Shown here one piece after another: positions 32,718 through 42,033 of a DNA stretch of 64,000 bases. Both the position numbers and the translations under genes were made by a program. The first letter of the stretch is position 1. Each line of letters begins with the position of its first letter. A model generated the notes under the pieces. That model was not told the origin of the DNA and searched no databases. It was given only the letters and a program-made list of their open reading frames with translations. This DNA comes from CS1-C013 sp964347265 (GTDB lineage Archaea > Aenigmatarchaeota > Aenigmatarchaeia > Aenigmatarchaeales > Aenigmatarchaeaceae), in contig CAYFXV010000001.1 of assembly GCA_964347265.1 (NCBI GenBank), positions 62,001 through 126,000 on the forward strand, written 5' to 3'.

Positions 32718-34205
32718 CTAAGATTTTATTAACTGGTAAATAATTTTTATCAAATCTTCAATTTTTGCTCTATCTTGTTTTGTAGTATCTCTGTATCTCA
32801 ATGTAACAGTATCATTCTCCATTGTATCATAATCAATTGTAACACCGAATGGTGTACCAACTTCATCTGCTCTTGCATATCTTCTTCCTATAGAACCTGA
32901 ATCATCATAAAAAACATCAAAACGCTTTTTTAATAGTTTAAAAACTTCTTTAGCTTTTTCCTGTAAACCGTCTTTATTAACTAATGGAAAAACTCCAACT
33001 GAATAAGGAGCTATGCTTGGAGGAAAAGCAAACCATTCCCAACCCCTTTCTTTATCATCTCTATAACAATGAAACAAAATACCATAAATTGTTCTCTCGA
33101 TTCCAAAAGAAGGCTCAACAACATGAGGTATGACTTTAGTTCCATCATCTAATCTTACTGTTAAATCAACTCCAGATTTTTCCATATGACTTTTTAAATC
33201 ATGATCTGTTCTATAAGCATTACCAACAACTTCTTTCCATCCAAAATCAAAATTTATTTCTAAATCAAAGTTTCCTTTTGAATAATGAGGAGTTTCTTCA
33301 GGTAGCATATGCCTAAATCTAAATGCCTCAAATGGTAGACCTATTGATTGATAGAATTGAGTTTCTCTAGCTAAAAAATAAGCCAGATTTTGATTAGGAA
33401 CTATTTTTTTTCTAAGAGCTTCTGTTGCTGTTAAGACTGTTTCTTTTCCATTTTCTTCTTGAGCTTTTCTAGTTAAAACTCTTATTTTAACATTTTCTAT
33501 TTCTCTAAATCTCGGGTGTATTTTTATTTCGTCAGGATCTACAAACCACTCAACTTCCATTTGATTAAAAGCTCTTAATCTGATTAGGAATTGTCTTGGT
33601 GATATTTCATTTCTAAAAGAAGAACCAATTTGTGCAACACCAAAAGGCAACTTTGCTCGGGTTGCAACTAATATTCTTTTAAAATCAATGAAAATTCCTT
33701 GAGCAGTTTCAGGCCTTAAATATGCTATTTCGTCTTCTGTTGGTGAGAGAAAAGTTTTAACCATTAAGTTAAAAACTTTTACTTTTGTTAGTTCTCCTTT
33801 ACATTTAGGACATTTAATATTGTTTTCTTTGATTATTTTGGTTAATTCTTCAGGTTTCTTACCTTCAACAAATTCTTTAGTTTTTTCTTCAATTAAATTA
33901 TCTGCCCTAAAAATGCTATTGCATTTTTTGCATTGGGTAACAGGATCTATAAAACTATCTAAATGTCCAGATGCCTCAAAAACCTTTTCAGGCTGAATTA
34001 AGCTTGCTTCAATTTCATAAACATTATCTTCTTGTCTTACAAAAAAGTCCCTCCATTTTTCAATTAATTTTCTTTTTAACAATAAACCCAAAGGACCATA
34101 ATCAAATATACCACTAGTACCACCATAAATCTCAGAAGACTGCCAGAAAAACCCCCTTCTCTTCGCTAAATCAATGAAACTTTTAGTATTTTTATTCTTT
34201 TCCAT
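32718..34205 (-). CDS. glyS: glycyl-tRNA synthetase (archaeal/eukaryotic alpha2 type)
   Basis: 495 aa from the ATG at 34205; an upstream ATG at 34226 overlaps the TATA-like element that best fits a leaderless start at 34205. Class II core: RGFFWQSSEIYGGTSGIFDYGPLG, a zinc domain CKKCNSIFR...CPKCKGEL, motif 2 FRNEISPRQFLIRLRAFNQMEVEWFV, motif 3 EPSFGIERTIYGILFH, and the C-terminal anticodon-binding domain (ending DRAKIEDLIKIIYQL). Charges tRNA-Gly. Confidence 0.95.
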   Translation of the reverse strand: MEKNKNTKSFIDLAKRRGFFWQSSEIYGGTSGIFDYGPLGLLLKRKLIEKWRDFFVRQEDNVYEIEASLIQPEKVFEASGHLDSFIDPVTQCKKCNSIFRADNLIEEKTKEFVEGKKPEELTKIIKENNIKCPKCKGELTKVKVFNLMVKTFLSPTEDEIAYLRPETAQGIFIDFKRILVATRAKLPFGVAQIGSSFRNEISPRQFLIRLRAFNQMEVEWFVDPDEIKIHPRFREIENVKIRVLTRKAQEENGKETVLTATEALRKKIVPNQNLAYFLARETQFYQSIGLPFEAFRFRHMLPEETPHYSKGNFDLEINFDFGWKEVVGNAYRTDHDLKSHMEKSGVDLTVRLDDGTKVIPHVVEPSFGIERTIYGILFHCYRDDKERGWEWFAFPPSIAPYSVGVFPLVNKDGLQEKAKEVFKLLKKRFDVFYDDSGSIGRRYARADEVGTPFGVTIDYDTMENDTVTLRYRDTTKQDRAKIEDLIKIIYQLIKS

Positions 34206-34257
34206 AATATCCCTATTGTTATTCAAATATAAATAAAATCTATATTAAATATCTTAT

Positions 34258-35070
34258 ATGAATGATTCTATTTTTATCAATACAGAAACTCTAGAACAAA
34301 CTTACCTTCCTAGACTTTTACCTTATAGAGAAGAGCAACATAAATATCTGGCAGAATGCATAAAACCTTTGTTTAACAGAAGAAGTGGAACTAACTTATT
34401 AGTAATAGGACCGCCTGGAATAGGAAAAACAGTTTGTGTAAGGTTTGTTCTTAGAAAATTAATGGAAGAAACAGAAAACATAATGCCAATATATATAAAT
34501 TGTTGGAAAAGAGATACAAGTCCCAAAATAATAAATGAAATAGCTAGATTAATGGATATAAGAACTGTTGAAAAATTATCTTCAGATGAATTGTTTGACA
34601 GAATAATATTAAGATTTAACAAATATAGTGGTGTTGTTTTTGCTTTTGATGAAATAGATAAAGTTAAGGATTTTGATTTTCTTTATAGAATCTTAGAAGA
34701 TGTTCCACATAAGACAATATTTCTTATTACTAATTTAAGTGAATGGATGGCCAAAATGGATAGAAGATTAGTATCAAGATTATTGTTAGATAGAACAGAG
34801 TTCAAACCCTATAATTTCGAGGAGACTAGAGGAATTTTACATGAGAGAAGAAAGTACGCTTTTACTCCTAATATTTGGGATTATGATGCATTTGAAAGTG
34901 TTATAAAAAAGACTTTTGCTTCAAAAGATATAAGAGTTGGTTTGTTTCTAATGAAAAATGCAGGAGAAAATGCTGAAAGTAGAAGTTCTGAAAAAATAGA
35001 AGTTAAAGATGTGAAAAAAGCACTAAAAAAACTTGAAGACCTCCCAAAGGATATAGGAAGTTTTATCTAA
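34258..35070 (+). CDS. Orc1/Cdc6-like AAA+ ATPase without winged-helix domain
   Basis: 270 aa. AAA+ core: YLPRLLPYREEQHKYLAECI, Walker A GPPGIGKT (about 52-59), INCWKRDTSPKIINEIARLM, Walker B FAFDEIDK (about 128-135), sensor 1 IFLITNLSEW, arginine finger region RRLVSRLLLD. Lid helices follow to about 225; the C-terminal winged helix of initiators (usual length 380-410) is absent. May be an initiator with partner-supplied DNA binding or a Cdc6-related ATPase of other function. Confidence 0.78.
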   Translation: MNDSIFINTETLEQTYLPRLLPYREEQHKYLAECIKPLFNRRSGTNLLVIGPPGIGKTVCVRFVLRKLMEETENIMPIYINCWKRDTSPKIINEIARLMDIRTVEKLSSDELFDRIILRFNKYSGVVFAFDEIDKVKDFDFLYRILEDVPHKTIFLITNLSEWMAKMDRRLVSRLLLDRTEFKPYNFEETRGILHERRKYAFTPNIWDYDAFESVIKKTFASKDIRVGLFLMKNAGENAESRSSEKIEVKDVKKALKKLEDLPKDIGSFI

Positions 35071-35126
35071 ACGAAGCTTAATTTTATAAATATTTGATAT
35101 CAATAGTATTTAGGCGATTTCATGGA

Positions 35127-35228
35127 ATGGGATCTACTCCAATTTGTTTAGCAGATTTTCCTAGTTCTAAGAAGGTTAAAAATAAGACCAGAGAAAGTTA
35201 TCTATTAGTTAAAAAGGTGAGTATATGA
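35127..35228 (+). CDS. possible 33-aa leader ORF overlapping trpS
   Basis: Frame MGSTPICLADFPSSKKVKNK... ending SYLLVKKVSI, whose TGA overlaps the trpS ATG (ATATGA at 35223-35228), so its translation could lead directly into trpS. It contains no Trp, so it is not a simple Trp-attenuator. No Shine-Dalgarno seen. Evidence is the overlap and clean frame only. Confidence 0.3.
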   Translation: MGSTPICLADFPSSKKVKNKTRESYLLVKKVSI

Positions 35229-36343
35229 AAGATGAAAATATGATTGTAACTCCTTGGGAGGTTAAAGGGGAAATAGATTATGATAAGCTAATAAAGGATT
35301 TTGGCTTGAGTTTGATAGATGAAAAGCTATATAAAAAATTAGGAAAATATATGAGTAATAATCTATTCTTAATAAGAAAAATATTTTTTGCTCATAGAGA
35401 TCTAGATTTTATTTTTAATGAACTTGAAAAAGGTAATAAGTTTTATTTATATAATGGTAGAGGACCTTCTGGCAATACTACCCTGGGTCATTTAATAACA
35501 TTTCTATTTGCGAAACAATTACAAGATGCATTTGATGTTAAGTATTTAGTTCAATTAACAGATGATGAAAAGTTTTTGTTTAGAGATGACCTTAGTTTAG
35601 AAGATGTTGAAAAATTCAGTTATGAGAATGCTTTAGACATAATAGCACTAAGTCTTAATCCTGAAAAAACTAAAATAATCTCAAACCTAAAATATGCTAA
35701 AACTATGTATAAGCAAGCCTTAAGAGTTTCAAAAAAGCTAACTTTTTCAACAGCAAAAGCTGTTTTTGGATTCACTAATGATACAAATGTTGGATCAATT
35801 TTCTTCACAAGCATGCAATCAGTTCCTGCATTCCTAGAATCTGAAAAACAAAAAAAGAAAATACCTTGTTTAATTCCTCACGCAATTGATCAAGACCCTC
35901 ATTTTAGAATATCAAGAGACATTCTACCAAAATTAGGTTACTATAAACCAGCTTCAATTCAATGTAAATTCCTTCCTGGTTTAGGAAAAGGTGGAAAAAT
36001 GTCTGCTAGTGAGCCAGATACAGCAATTTTTACCACTGACAGTCCTAAAGATATTGAAAGAAAGGTTATGAATGCATTTACGGGAGGAAAAGATACAATA
36101 GAAGAACAGAAAAAACTTGGAGGAGAACCTGAAATATGTCCTGTATATCAATATTATTACTTCTTGTTTGAAGAAAATGATGAAAAATTAAAAAAACGAT
36201 ACAATGATTGTAAAAAAGGGAAGATTTTATGTGGTGATTGTAAAAAAGAACTCGTTGGAAGAATTAAGAAATTTTTATCAGAACATCAGAAAAAGAGAAT
36301 AGAAGCAAAAAAAGTTATAGACAAGTTTATGTTAGAGGATTAA
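35225..36343 (+). CDS. trpS: tryptophanyl-tRNA synthetase
   Basis: 372 aa, archaeal/eukaryotic type. Class I core with the HIGH-equivalent GRGPSGNTTLGHL (about 78-90), VQLTDDEKFLF, CLIPHAIDQDPHFRISRD, and GKMSASEPDTAIFTTD containing the KMSAS loop (about 258-262). C-terminal helices bind the anticodon. Charges tRNA-Trp. Followed after 1 bp by pheS; four aaRS-related genes in a row suggest one operon. Confidence 0.95.
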   Translation: MKDENMIVTPWEVKGEIDYDKLIKDFGLSLIDEKLYKKLGKYMSNNLFLIRKIFFAHRDLDFIFNELEKGNKFYLYNGRGPSGNTTLGHLITFLFAKQLQDAFDVKYLVQLTDDEKFLFRDDLSLEDVEKFSYENALDIIALSLNPEKTKIISNLKYAKTMYKQALRVSKKLTFSTAKAVFGFTNDTNVGSIFFTSMQSVPAFLESEKQKKKIPCLIPHAIDQDPHFRISRDILPKLGYYKPASIQCKFLPGLGKGGKMSASEPDTAIFTTDSPKDIERKVMNAFTGGKDTIEEQKKLGGEPEICPVYQYYYFLFEENDEKLKKRYNDCKKGKILCGDCKKELVGRIKKFLSEHQKKRIEAKKVIDKFMLED

Positions 36344-36344
36344 G

Positions 36345-37643
36345 ATGTATAAATTAACTGATGAAGGAAAAGAATATCTTAAAAACGGTTTGCCAGAAAA
36401 ACAATTATTGAAATTTATAGAAAATGAAAAACCATTAGAAGAAGTTTCTAAGTTTCCTAAATCAGAAATAGCAGTAGGATGGGCAAGGAAAATTGGATGG
36501 ATTATAATTGAAAATAAAATTGTTAAATTAACTGAAAATGGAAAAAATATTATTGATAAAAAAACTGATTTAGATGAAGCTTTAGAAGAAATTGAAAAAA
36601 AAGGTGAAGTAAAAGAAGAATTAATAAAAATTCTTTTAAGTAGGAAATTGATTGAAGAAGTAAAAGAAATTGAAAAACTAAAAAAAACTTCTCTTTGGAA
36701 AAGAATATTTGGAAAGGAGGAAAAAAAAGGTGAAGTAAAAGAAGAAATAGCCCAATTAACTCCTGATTTAATAAAATCTGGTGAATGGAAAAACAAAACA
36801 TTTAGAAAATATGATGTAAGTGGTCCAGCCCCAAGAATTTATCCTGGAAAAAAACAACCTTACATTCAATTCTTAGAAGATATAAAAGAAAGATTAATAG
36901 GATTAGGATTTCAAGAAATGAGAGGTCCTTTAATTGAAACTTCTTTTTGGAATTGTGATGCTTTATTTATTCCTCAAGATCATCCTGCAAAGAGCCTTCA
37001 TGATTTGTTTTACATGAAAATACCTAGTAAAGGAAAATTACCTGATGAAAATTTAATAGCAAAAGTGAAAGCTACTCATGAAGGAGGATGGGTAACTGAA
37101 AGTAGTGGTTGGGGAGGAATTTGGAACAAAGAAGAAGCAACAAAACTAGTTTTAAGATCTCACACAACAGCTGTATCTGCAAGAACACTTTTTAAAAACA
37201 AAGATAAACCAGCAAAATATTTTACAATAAACAGAAACTTCAGACCTGATGTTATTGATGCGGGACATCTTATGGAGTTTTACCAATGTGAAGGTATAGT
37301 GATTGGAGAAAATTTAACATTTAGACACTTATTGGGTTTTTTAAAAGAAATTGCACAAGCTGTTGGATTAAAAGAGGTTAAATTTAAACCTGGTTTCTTC
37401 CCATATACAGAACCCTCTGTTGAAGGTTTTGTTAAACATCCTACTGTTGGTTGGATAGAAACCTTAGCTGCAGGCATGTTCAGACCAGAATTATTAAGAC
37501 CTTTAGGTGTGGAAAAATCTCAGGTTTTAGCTTGGGGACTCGGTATTGGTAGGTTGGCTATGGCTAAACTTGGTATTGAAGATATCAGAATGTTGTTTTC
37601 AGAAGATTTAGAATGGTTAAGGAATGTTCCTTTGGTGAGATAA
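36345..37643 (+). CDS. pheS: phenylalanyl-tRNA synthetase alpha subunit
   Basis: 432 aa. N-terminal winged-helix repeats (1-130: MYKLTDEGKEYLKNGLPEKQLLKFI...), then the class II core with GFQEMRGPLIETSFWNCDALFIPQDHPAK, TTAVSARTLF, EFYQCEGIVIG (motif 2) and GWGLGIGRLAMAKLGIEDIR (motif 3; LAWGLGIGRLAM). Forms the alpha2-beta2 PheRS with pheT, from which it is separated by an HD-domain gene. Length matches archaeal PheS. Confidence 0.95.
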   Translation: MYKLTDEGKEYLKNGLPEKQLLKFIENEKPLEEVSKFPKSEIAVGWARKIGWIIIENKIVKLTENGKNIIDKKTDLDEALEEIEKKGEVKEELIKILLSRKLIEEVKEIEKLKKTSLWKRIFGKEEKKGEVKEEIAQLTPDLIKSGEWKNKTFRKYDVSGPAPRIYPGKKQPYIQFLEDIKERLIGLGFQEMRGPLIETSFWNCDALFIPQDHPAKSLHDLFYMKIPSKGKLPDENLIAKVKATHEGGWVTESSGWGGIWNKEEATKLVLRSHTTAVSARTLFKNKDKPAKYFTINRNFRPDVIDAGHLMEFYQCEGIVIGENLTFRHLLGFLKEIAQAVGLKEVKFKPGFFPYTEPSVEGFVKHPTVGWIETLAAGMFRPELLRPLGVEKSQVLAWGLGIGRLAMAKLGIEDIRMLFSEDLEWLRNVPLVR

Positions 37644-38285
37644 ATGATATTTACAGACCTTAGACAAAAAAAATTACTTAATAAAGTTAAAGAATATTAT
37701 AAAATTAATAAACCTGATATTTCTCATGAATTTGATCATACATTAAGAGTTATTCATTGGACAATTATTTTATCCAAAAAGGAAAATGTGGATTCTTCAA
37801 TAACAATACCAGCAGCGATATTGCATGATATTGCACTTCCCATAGTTGAAGATGAGAAACATGCAAGAGAAGGAGCAAAACTTTGCAAACCCTTTTTAGA
37901 AGAATGTGGTTATTCTAAGGAAGAAACAGAAAAAATTGCAGAAACAATCTCTATGCATAGTCAAGACGATACTAATCCAAATAAAACATTAGAAGGAAAG
38001 GTTTTATTTGACGCTGATAAACTGGACGTAACAGGACCTGTTGGTTTACATAGATGGTTTCTTGAATACGCAAGAAAGGGATACAAACATCATGAAGCAT
38101 TAAAAAAGACATTTAATAAAATTAGTGAATTGAAAAAATTATATGGTGATCCATTCTTCTTCACAAAAACAGCAAAAGAAATTGCGGGGGAAAGAGTAAA
38201 ATTCATTGAAGAAGAATGTAAAAAAATTTTAAAGGATTTAGAAAAATTTAAGGAAATTTATGATGAGACAGAAGTGAGTGATTAA
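37644..38285 (+). CDS. HD-domain phosphohydrolase inserted between pheS and pheT
   Basis: 213 aa with a complete HD metal site: HEFDHTLRVIHW (H), AAILHDIALP (HD), MHSQDD (H), LFDADKLDV (D). Starts right after the pheS stop and its own stop abuts the pheT start, so it is translated from the PheRS mRNA. Substrate unknown; members cleave nucleotides or cyclic/alarmone nucleotides. Position suggests expression parallel to PheRS, not a shown functional link. Confidence 0.85.
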   Translation: MIFTDLRQKKLLNKVKEYYKINKPDISHEFDHTLRVIHWTIILSKKENVDSSITIPAAILHDIALPIVEDEKHAREGAKLCKPFLEECGYSKEETEKIAETISMHSQDDTNPNKTLEGKVLFDADKLDVTGPVGLHRWFLEYARKGYKHHEALKKTFNKISELKKLYGDPFFFTKTAKEIAGERVKFIEEECKKILKDLEKFKEIYDETEVSD

Positions 38286-39890
38286 ATGGTTGTTATAGAA
38301 ATTGATAAAAAAGATTTGTTAGAATTAGTAGAAAAACAATTAACAGATGAACAAATAGTAGAAACTTTGTTTTTAATAAAAATCGAGGCAAAAATATCTG
38401 GGAATGTAATAGAGTGTGAATTAAATCCTGACAGACCCGACATGTTTTCTGTTGAAGGAATAGCAAGAGAAATGAAAGGATTCTTAGGAATTGAAACTGG
38501 AATTAAGAAATACGATGTTATTGATTCTGGTATTATACTAAAAAAGCAAAAAGCTGATGTCAGACCTTGTATTGCATGTGGAATAATAAAAGATGTTGTT
38601 CTTTCAGATTATTTGGTAAAAAGTTTGATGCAAGTTCAGGAAAAATTGCACATGAGTATAGGAAGAAATAGAAGAAAAGTTGCAATAGGTGTTCATGATT
38701 TTGATAAAATAGTTCCTCCTTTAGTTTATAGAGATGTTTATGAAGAAAAATTTGTTCCATTAGGAAAAACAGAACAAATGACTATAAAAGAAATATTAGA
38801 AAGACACCCAAAAGGAGTAGATTATGCTCACTTAGTTAAAAATAAATATCCTTTAATTTATGATAAAGAAGGTGTTATAAGTTTTCCACCAATTATAAAT
38901 TCTGAAAGAACAAAAGTTACAGAAAATACAAAAAATCTTTTCATTGATGTTACTGGAACTGATGAAAAAACTGTAAATCAGGTTCTAAACATTTTATGTT
39001 GTAATATTGTTGAAAGATGTGGAAAAATATTTAGTTTAAAGGTTAGCAATAAAGTAACTCCACAGTTAGAACCTAAGGAGATTTCTATAAGTGTTGATGA
39101 AATTGATGGAATTCTTGGAATGGGATTAAGTGAAAATGATATAGTTGAAAATCTAGAAAAAATAAGATATTATATTAAAAAAATGAAAGGTGGAAAAGTA
39201 ATGATTGGGATACCTGCTTACCGTTCTGATATTCTTCATAAAATCGATATAATAGAAGATGTTGCTGTTGGTTATGGTTATAATAAAATTGAGCCTATTT
39301 TACCTAAAGTGGCAACAATTGGAGAACAGTCTGAATTAGAAAAATTTTCTAGAAAAATAAGAGAACTAATGATTGGTTTTGGATTCCAAGAGGTTTTAAG
39401 TTTTGTTTTAACAAACAAAGAAAACAATTTTGTTAAAATGGGTGTGGGGGGAGATTCTGTAGAAATTCTAAATCCTACTTCCAATGAATATAACATATGT
39501 AGAACATGGTTACTACCAAACATGATGAAAATTTTATCATCAAACAAACATAGAGAATATCCTCAAAAAGTTTTTGAAATAGGTGATTGTGTTTTGCTAG
39601 ATGAAAATCAGGAAACTAAAACTAAAGAAATCAGAAAATTAGCTGCAGTTATTTCATATGATAATGCTAACTTAACAGAAATGAAATCAATAATAGAAGC
39701 TGTTTTAAATTCTCTAAACCATAAATATGAAATTAAGGAATATAATCATCCAAGTTTTATGGAAACTAGATGCGGAGAAATATTTATTAATGGAAAACAG
39801 ATAGGATTTTTTGGAGAGATTCATCCAAAAATTTTAGAGAATTGGAAATTAGAAAAACCTGTAATAGGTTTTGAAATAAAAGTCGATTAA
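38286..39890 (+). CDS. pheT: phenylalanyl-tRNA synthetase beta subunit
   Basis: 534 aa, the short archaeal type. Blocks: ECELNPDRPDMFSVEGIAREMKGFL, B3/B4 domain with IACGIIKDVVLS and HMSIGRNRRKVAIGVHDFDKI, the B5 domain IGIPAYRSDILHKIDIIEDVAVGYGYNKIEP, and a class II-like catalytic-fold remnant FEIGDCVL. Provides structure, editing and tRNA binding for PheRS. Starts at the base after the HD gene's stop. Confidence 0.95.
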   Translation: MVVIEIDKKDLLELVEKQLTDEQIVETLFLIKIEAKISGNVIECELNPDRPDMFSVEGIAREMKGFLGIETGIKKYDVIDSGIILKKQKADVRPCIACGIIKDVVLSDYLVKSLMQVQEKLHMSIGRNRRKVAIGVHDFDKIVPPLVYRDVYEEKFVPLGKTEQMTIKEILERHPKGVDYAHLVKNKYPLIYDKEGVISFPPIINSERTKVTENTKNLFIDVTGTDEKTVNQVLNILCCNIVERCGKIFSLKVSNKVTPQLEPKEISISVDEIDGILGMGLSENDIVENLEKIRYYIKKMKGGKVMIGIPAYRSDILHKIDIIEDVAVGYGYNKIEPILPKVATIGEQSELEKFSRKIRELMIGFGFQEVLSFVLTNKENNFVKMGVGGDSVEILNPTSNEYNICRTWLLPNMMKILSSNKHREYPQKVFEIGDCVLLDENQETKTKEIRKLAAVISYDNANLTEMKSIIEAVLNSLNHKYEIKEYNHPSFMETRCGEIFINGKQIGFFGEIHPKILENWKLEKPVIGFEIKVD

Positions 39891-40487
39891 ATGGATAGTT
39901 TATTTCATTTTGTATTTCCAATAATTGCTGCCTTAGCAGCTAGAATAAATATTAAGCATCCAATAAGAACAATTTTAGCAACTGCAATAATAACCGTATT
40001 AATAGACTTAGATCATTTCATAGGCATAGAAAGGGCAACATTCCATAATGTTTTTGTAACAGTTTTAATACCAATAATATTGATTTTATTAACATTAAAT
40101 TTAAAATCTAAACATTATCTTAAAGGATTTTCTTTTATTTTGTTAATATTTTTATCAAGTCATACTTTCGTAGATATGTTTTCTTCTCCACCATTAGGAG
40201 GCGGTATTGGCATAATTGAAGGTACTGGTGTTGCTTTGTTTTATCCTTTAAATAATGAATATTACTCTATAAATTTTAATATCGGAATACCATTAAGAAT
40301 TTCGGTTTCTCCATATATGATAGAGGGTTATATAGTATCTTCTTTAGGTTTTGGTATATTATTATATTTCATAATTATTTTAGTACCTTGTCTTTTCTTG
40401 GATGACATAATAGAAATGGCAGAAATAAAACATGAAAAATTTATAAAAGTTAGCAAAGAATTTTTCAGAAATCTTTTAAGAGATTAG
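39891..40487 (+). CDS. DUF457/YdjM-like membrane metal-dependent hydrolase
   Basis: 198 aa with about five TM segments. The family's His/Asp residues are present: LIDLDHFIGIERATFHN (about 40-56) and SSHTFVDMFSSPPLGGG. These membrane hydrolases are relatives of LexA-regulated YdjM; substrate unknown. Begins directly after the pheT stop, last gene of the trpS-pheST run, and converges on the MinD gene. Confidence 0.7.
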   Translation: MDSLFHFVFPIIAALAARINIKHPIRTILATAIITVLIDLDHFIGIERATFHNVFVTVLIPIILILLTLNLKSKHYLKGFSFILLIFLSSHTFVDMFSSPPLGGGIGIIEGTGVALFYPLNNEYYSINFNIGIPLRISVSPYMIEGYIVSSLGFGILLYFIIILVPCLFLDDIIEMAEIKHEKFIKVSKEFFRNLLRD

Positions 40488-41258
40488 TTATCTTAACCAG
40501 AAAGTTAATTTTTCAAACCAACCCATTTTCTTTTTCCTTTTTTCAACAAAAGGTTCCCCTAATAGTTTAGCTGCCAGTTTTCTAAATGCTCTAGATGCTC
40601 TACTTTTTGGTTTATAATGAACAACAGGTTTTTTTCTTTTTATTGATTTAGGAACTGAAGAGTCTTCTGGAACAAGAGTTAAGACCGGAACACCAAGCAT
40701 TGATTTTATTTCAGAAAGAGGCATCTCATGTTTTTTACCTTTAACCCTATTTACAACAACACCTAAAACTTTTGCTCCACCTTCTTCTGCAAGTTTTATT
40801 GTTTTCAATGCATCTGTAACAGAAGGTAAATCAGGATTTGTTACTATTAATATTTCATCGGCCAATCTCATAGCAGTTAGTGCTTCTTTACCTAAACCTG
40901 CTGCAGAATCAACTATTATTACATCAGCTCTTCCTAAAAGATTCAGTAAAGCACCTTGTAATTTTTCTATTTTAGTATCTTTTACTGCTTCAGCTGACAA
41001 AGAAGCAGGAACAACTTTCATTCCAGTTGGATGATCATAAATTGCAGCTTCTATAGGAGTTCTTCTTTTTAAAACATCATGCAAAGTTATTGGATAAAAG
41101 GGGATTCCTAAATGTAAACTTAAATTCGGAGTAGTAACATTTCCATCAATTACAATAACGTCTTTGCCTCTATTTACTAAGGCTGCCCCTAAATTAGAGA
41201 CTGTAGTTGTTTTTCCTACTCCACCTTTACCAGATATCACAGATATAATCCTAGCCAT
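40488..41258 (-). CDS. minD: MinD/ParA-family ATPase
   Basis: 256 aa. Deviant Walker A GKGGVGKTTTVSNLG (about 9-23), VIVIDGNVTTPNLSLHLG, Walker B VIIVDSAAGLG and ADEILIVTNPDLPSVTDA. The C-terminus is basic (KPVVHYKPKSRASRAFRKLAAKL..EKRKKKMGWFEKLTFWL) with an amphipathic membrane-targeting-like helix. Archaeal MinD homologues position surface structures or division sites; no MinE is expected. Followed on the other strand by tRNA-Arg. Confidence 0.9.
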   Translation of the reverse strand: MARIISVISGKGGVGKTTTVSNLGAALVNRGKDVIVIDGNVTTPNLSLHLGIPFYPITLHDVLKRRTPIEAAIYDHPTGMKVVPASLSAEAVKDTKIEKLQGALLNLLGRADVIIVDSAAGLGKEALTAMRLADEILIVTNPDLPSVTDALKTIKLAEEGGAKVLGVVVNRVKGKKHEMPLSEIKSMLGVPVLTLVPEDSSVPKSIKRKKPVVHYKPKSRASRAFRKLAAKLLGEPFVEKRKKKMGWFEKLTFWLR

Positions 41259-41299
41259 ATGAAAATAATTTGTTTAATAAGAATAAAAAGTTTTAAAAA

Positions 41300-41410
41300 T
41301 GCCCTCGACGGGATTTGAACCCATGACCTACTGATTTCTTCATCTTGTTTCAGATCTTCTAAGTCTGGACTTAGAAGTCAGTCGCTCTATCCAAACTGAG
41401 CTACGAGGGC
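41300..41410 (-). tRNA. tRNA-Arg (anticodon UCU) with a 36-nt intron
   Basis: Minus-strand exons: acceptor GCCCTCG/CGAGGGC plus A, D stem GCTC/GAGC, anticodon stem ACTGA/TCAGT, T arm ATGGG-TTCAAAT-CCCGT. The loop CTTCTA gives UCU. The 36-nt intron at 37/38 has a textbook bulge-helix-bulge: helix CTTC/GAAG flanked by 3-nt bulges TAA and AAA. A competing 10-bp hairpin (CTTCTAAGTC/GACTTAGAAG) would also pair the anticodon with the intron. Mature tRNA 75 nt. The next gene starts 49 bp away on the other strand. Confidence 0.92.
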
Positions 41411-41458
41411 ATAATGATTTTATTTATTAATATAACTTATAAATATAATACTGATGGT

Positions 41459-42010
41459 ATGAATCGAGAAGAGGCTCTAAAATTAGTAAGAGAGAACATA
41501 AATAAAGAAAATTTGATAAAACATATGCTTGCAGTAGAAGCTATAATGAAAGGTGCTACAGAATATTTAGGTGAAAAACAAGAAAAGTGGGAATTAACAG
41601 GCTTGTTGCATGATATTGATTTTGGAAAAACTGAAAATGATCCAGAACATCATGCTTTAATAACTGAAGAAATCCTTAAAGATAAAGTCGATGAAGAAAT
41701 AATAAGGGCAATAAAATCCCATAATTTTGAGCATACAAATGTTAATCCAGAAACAAAGATGGAGAACATATTAATTGCAGCAGATGCTGTTTCAGGTTTG
41801 ATTATTGCAGCTGCATTAATCATACCGTCTAAAAAACTTGCTGATGTTAAGGTAAAAAGTATTAAAAAGAAATTTAAACAAAAAGATTTTGCAAGAAATT
41901 GTAATCGAGAAAGAATGTTATTTTGTGAAAGGGCAGGAATTCCAAAAGAAAAATTTTTTGAAATATGTTTAACAGCATTACAAAATATTTCAGATGAATT
42001 AGGATTATAA
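41459..42010 (+). CDS. HD-domain (HDIG-type) hydrolase
   Basis: 183 aa from the ATG at 41459; the earlier in-frame ATG at 41414 lies at the tRNA end and before the TATA-like cttataaatataat (41436-41449), so it is rejected. HD site: HMLAVEAIM (H), LTGLLHDIDFGK (HD), IKSHNFEH (H), LIAADAVSG (D). These HDIG proteins are often encoded near aaRS or nuclease genes in archaea; substrate unknown. Confidence 0.85.
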   Translation: MNREEALKLVRENINKENLIKHMLAVEAIMKGATEYLGEKQEKWELTGLLHDIDFGKTENDPEHHALITEEILKDKVDEEIIRAIKSHNFEHTNVNPETKMENILIAADAVSGLIIAAALIIPSKKLADVKVKSIKKKFKQKDFARNCNRERMLFCERAGIPKEKFFEICLTALQNISDELGL

Positions 42011-42033
42011 TTTATAATATAAAGGTAATTAAT

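Noticed and set aside
34206..34257. Replication origin beside the Cdc6-like gene
   Set aside because: The gap is about 50 bp, already filled by two divergent promoters; no repeated origin boxes are visible.
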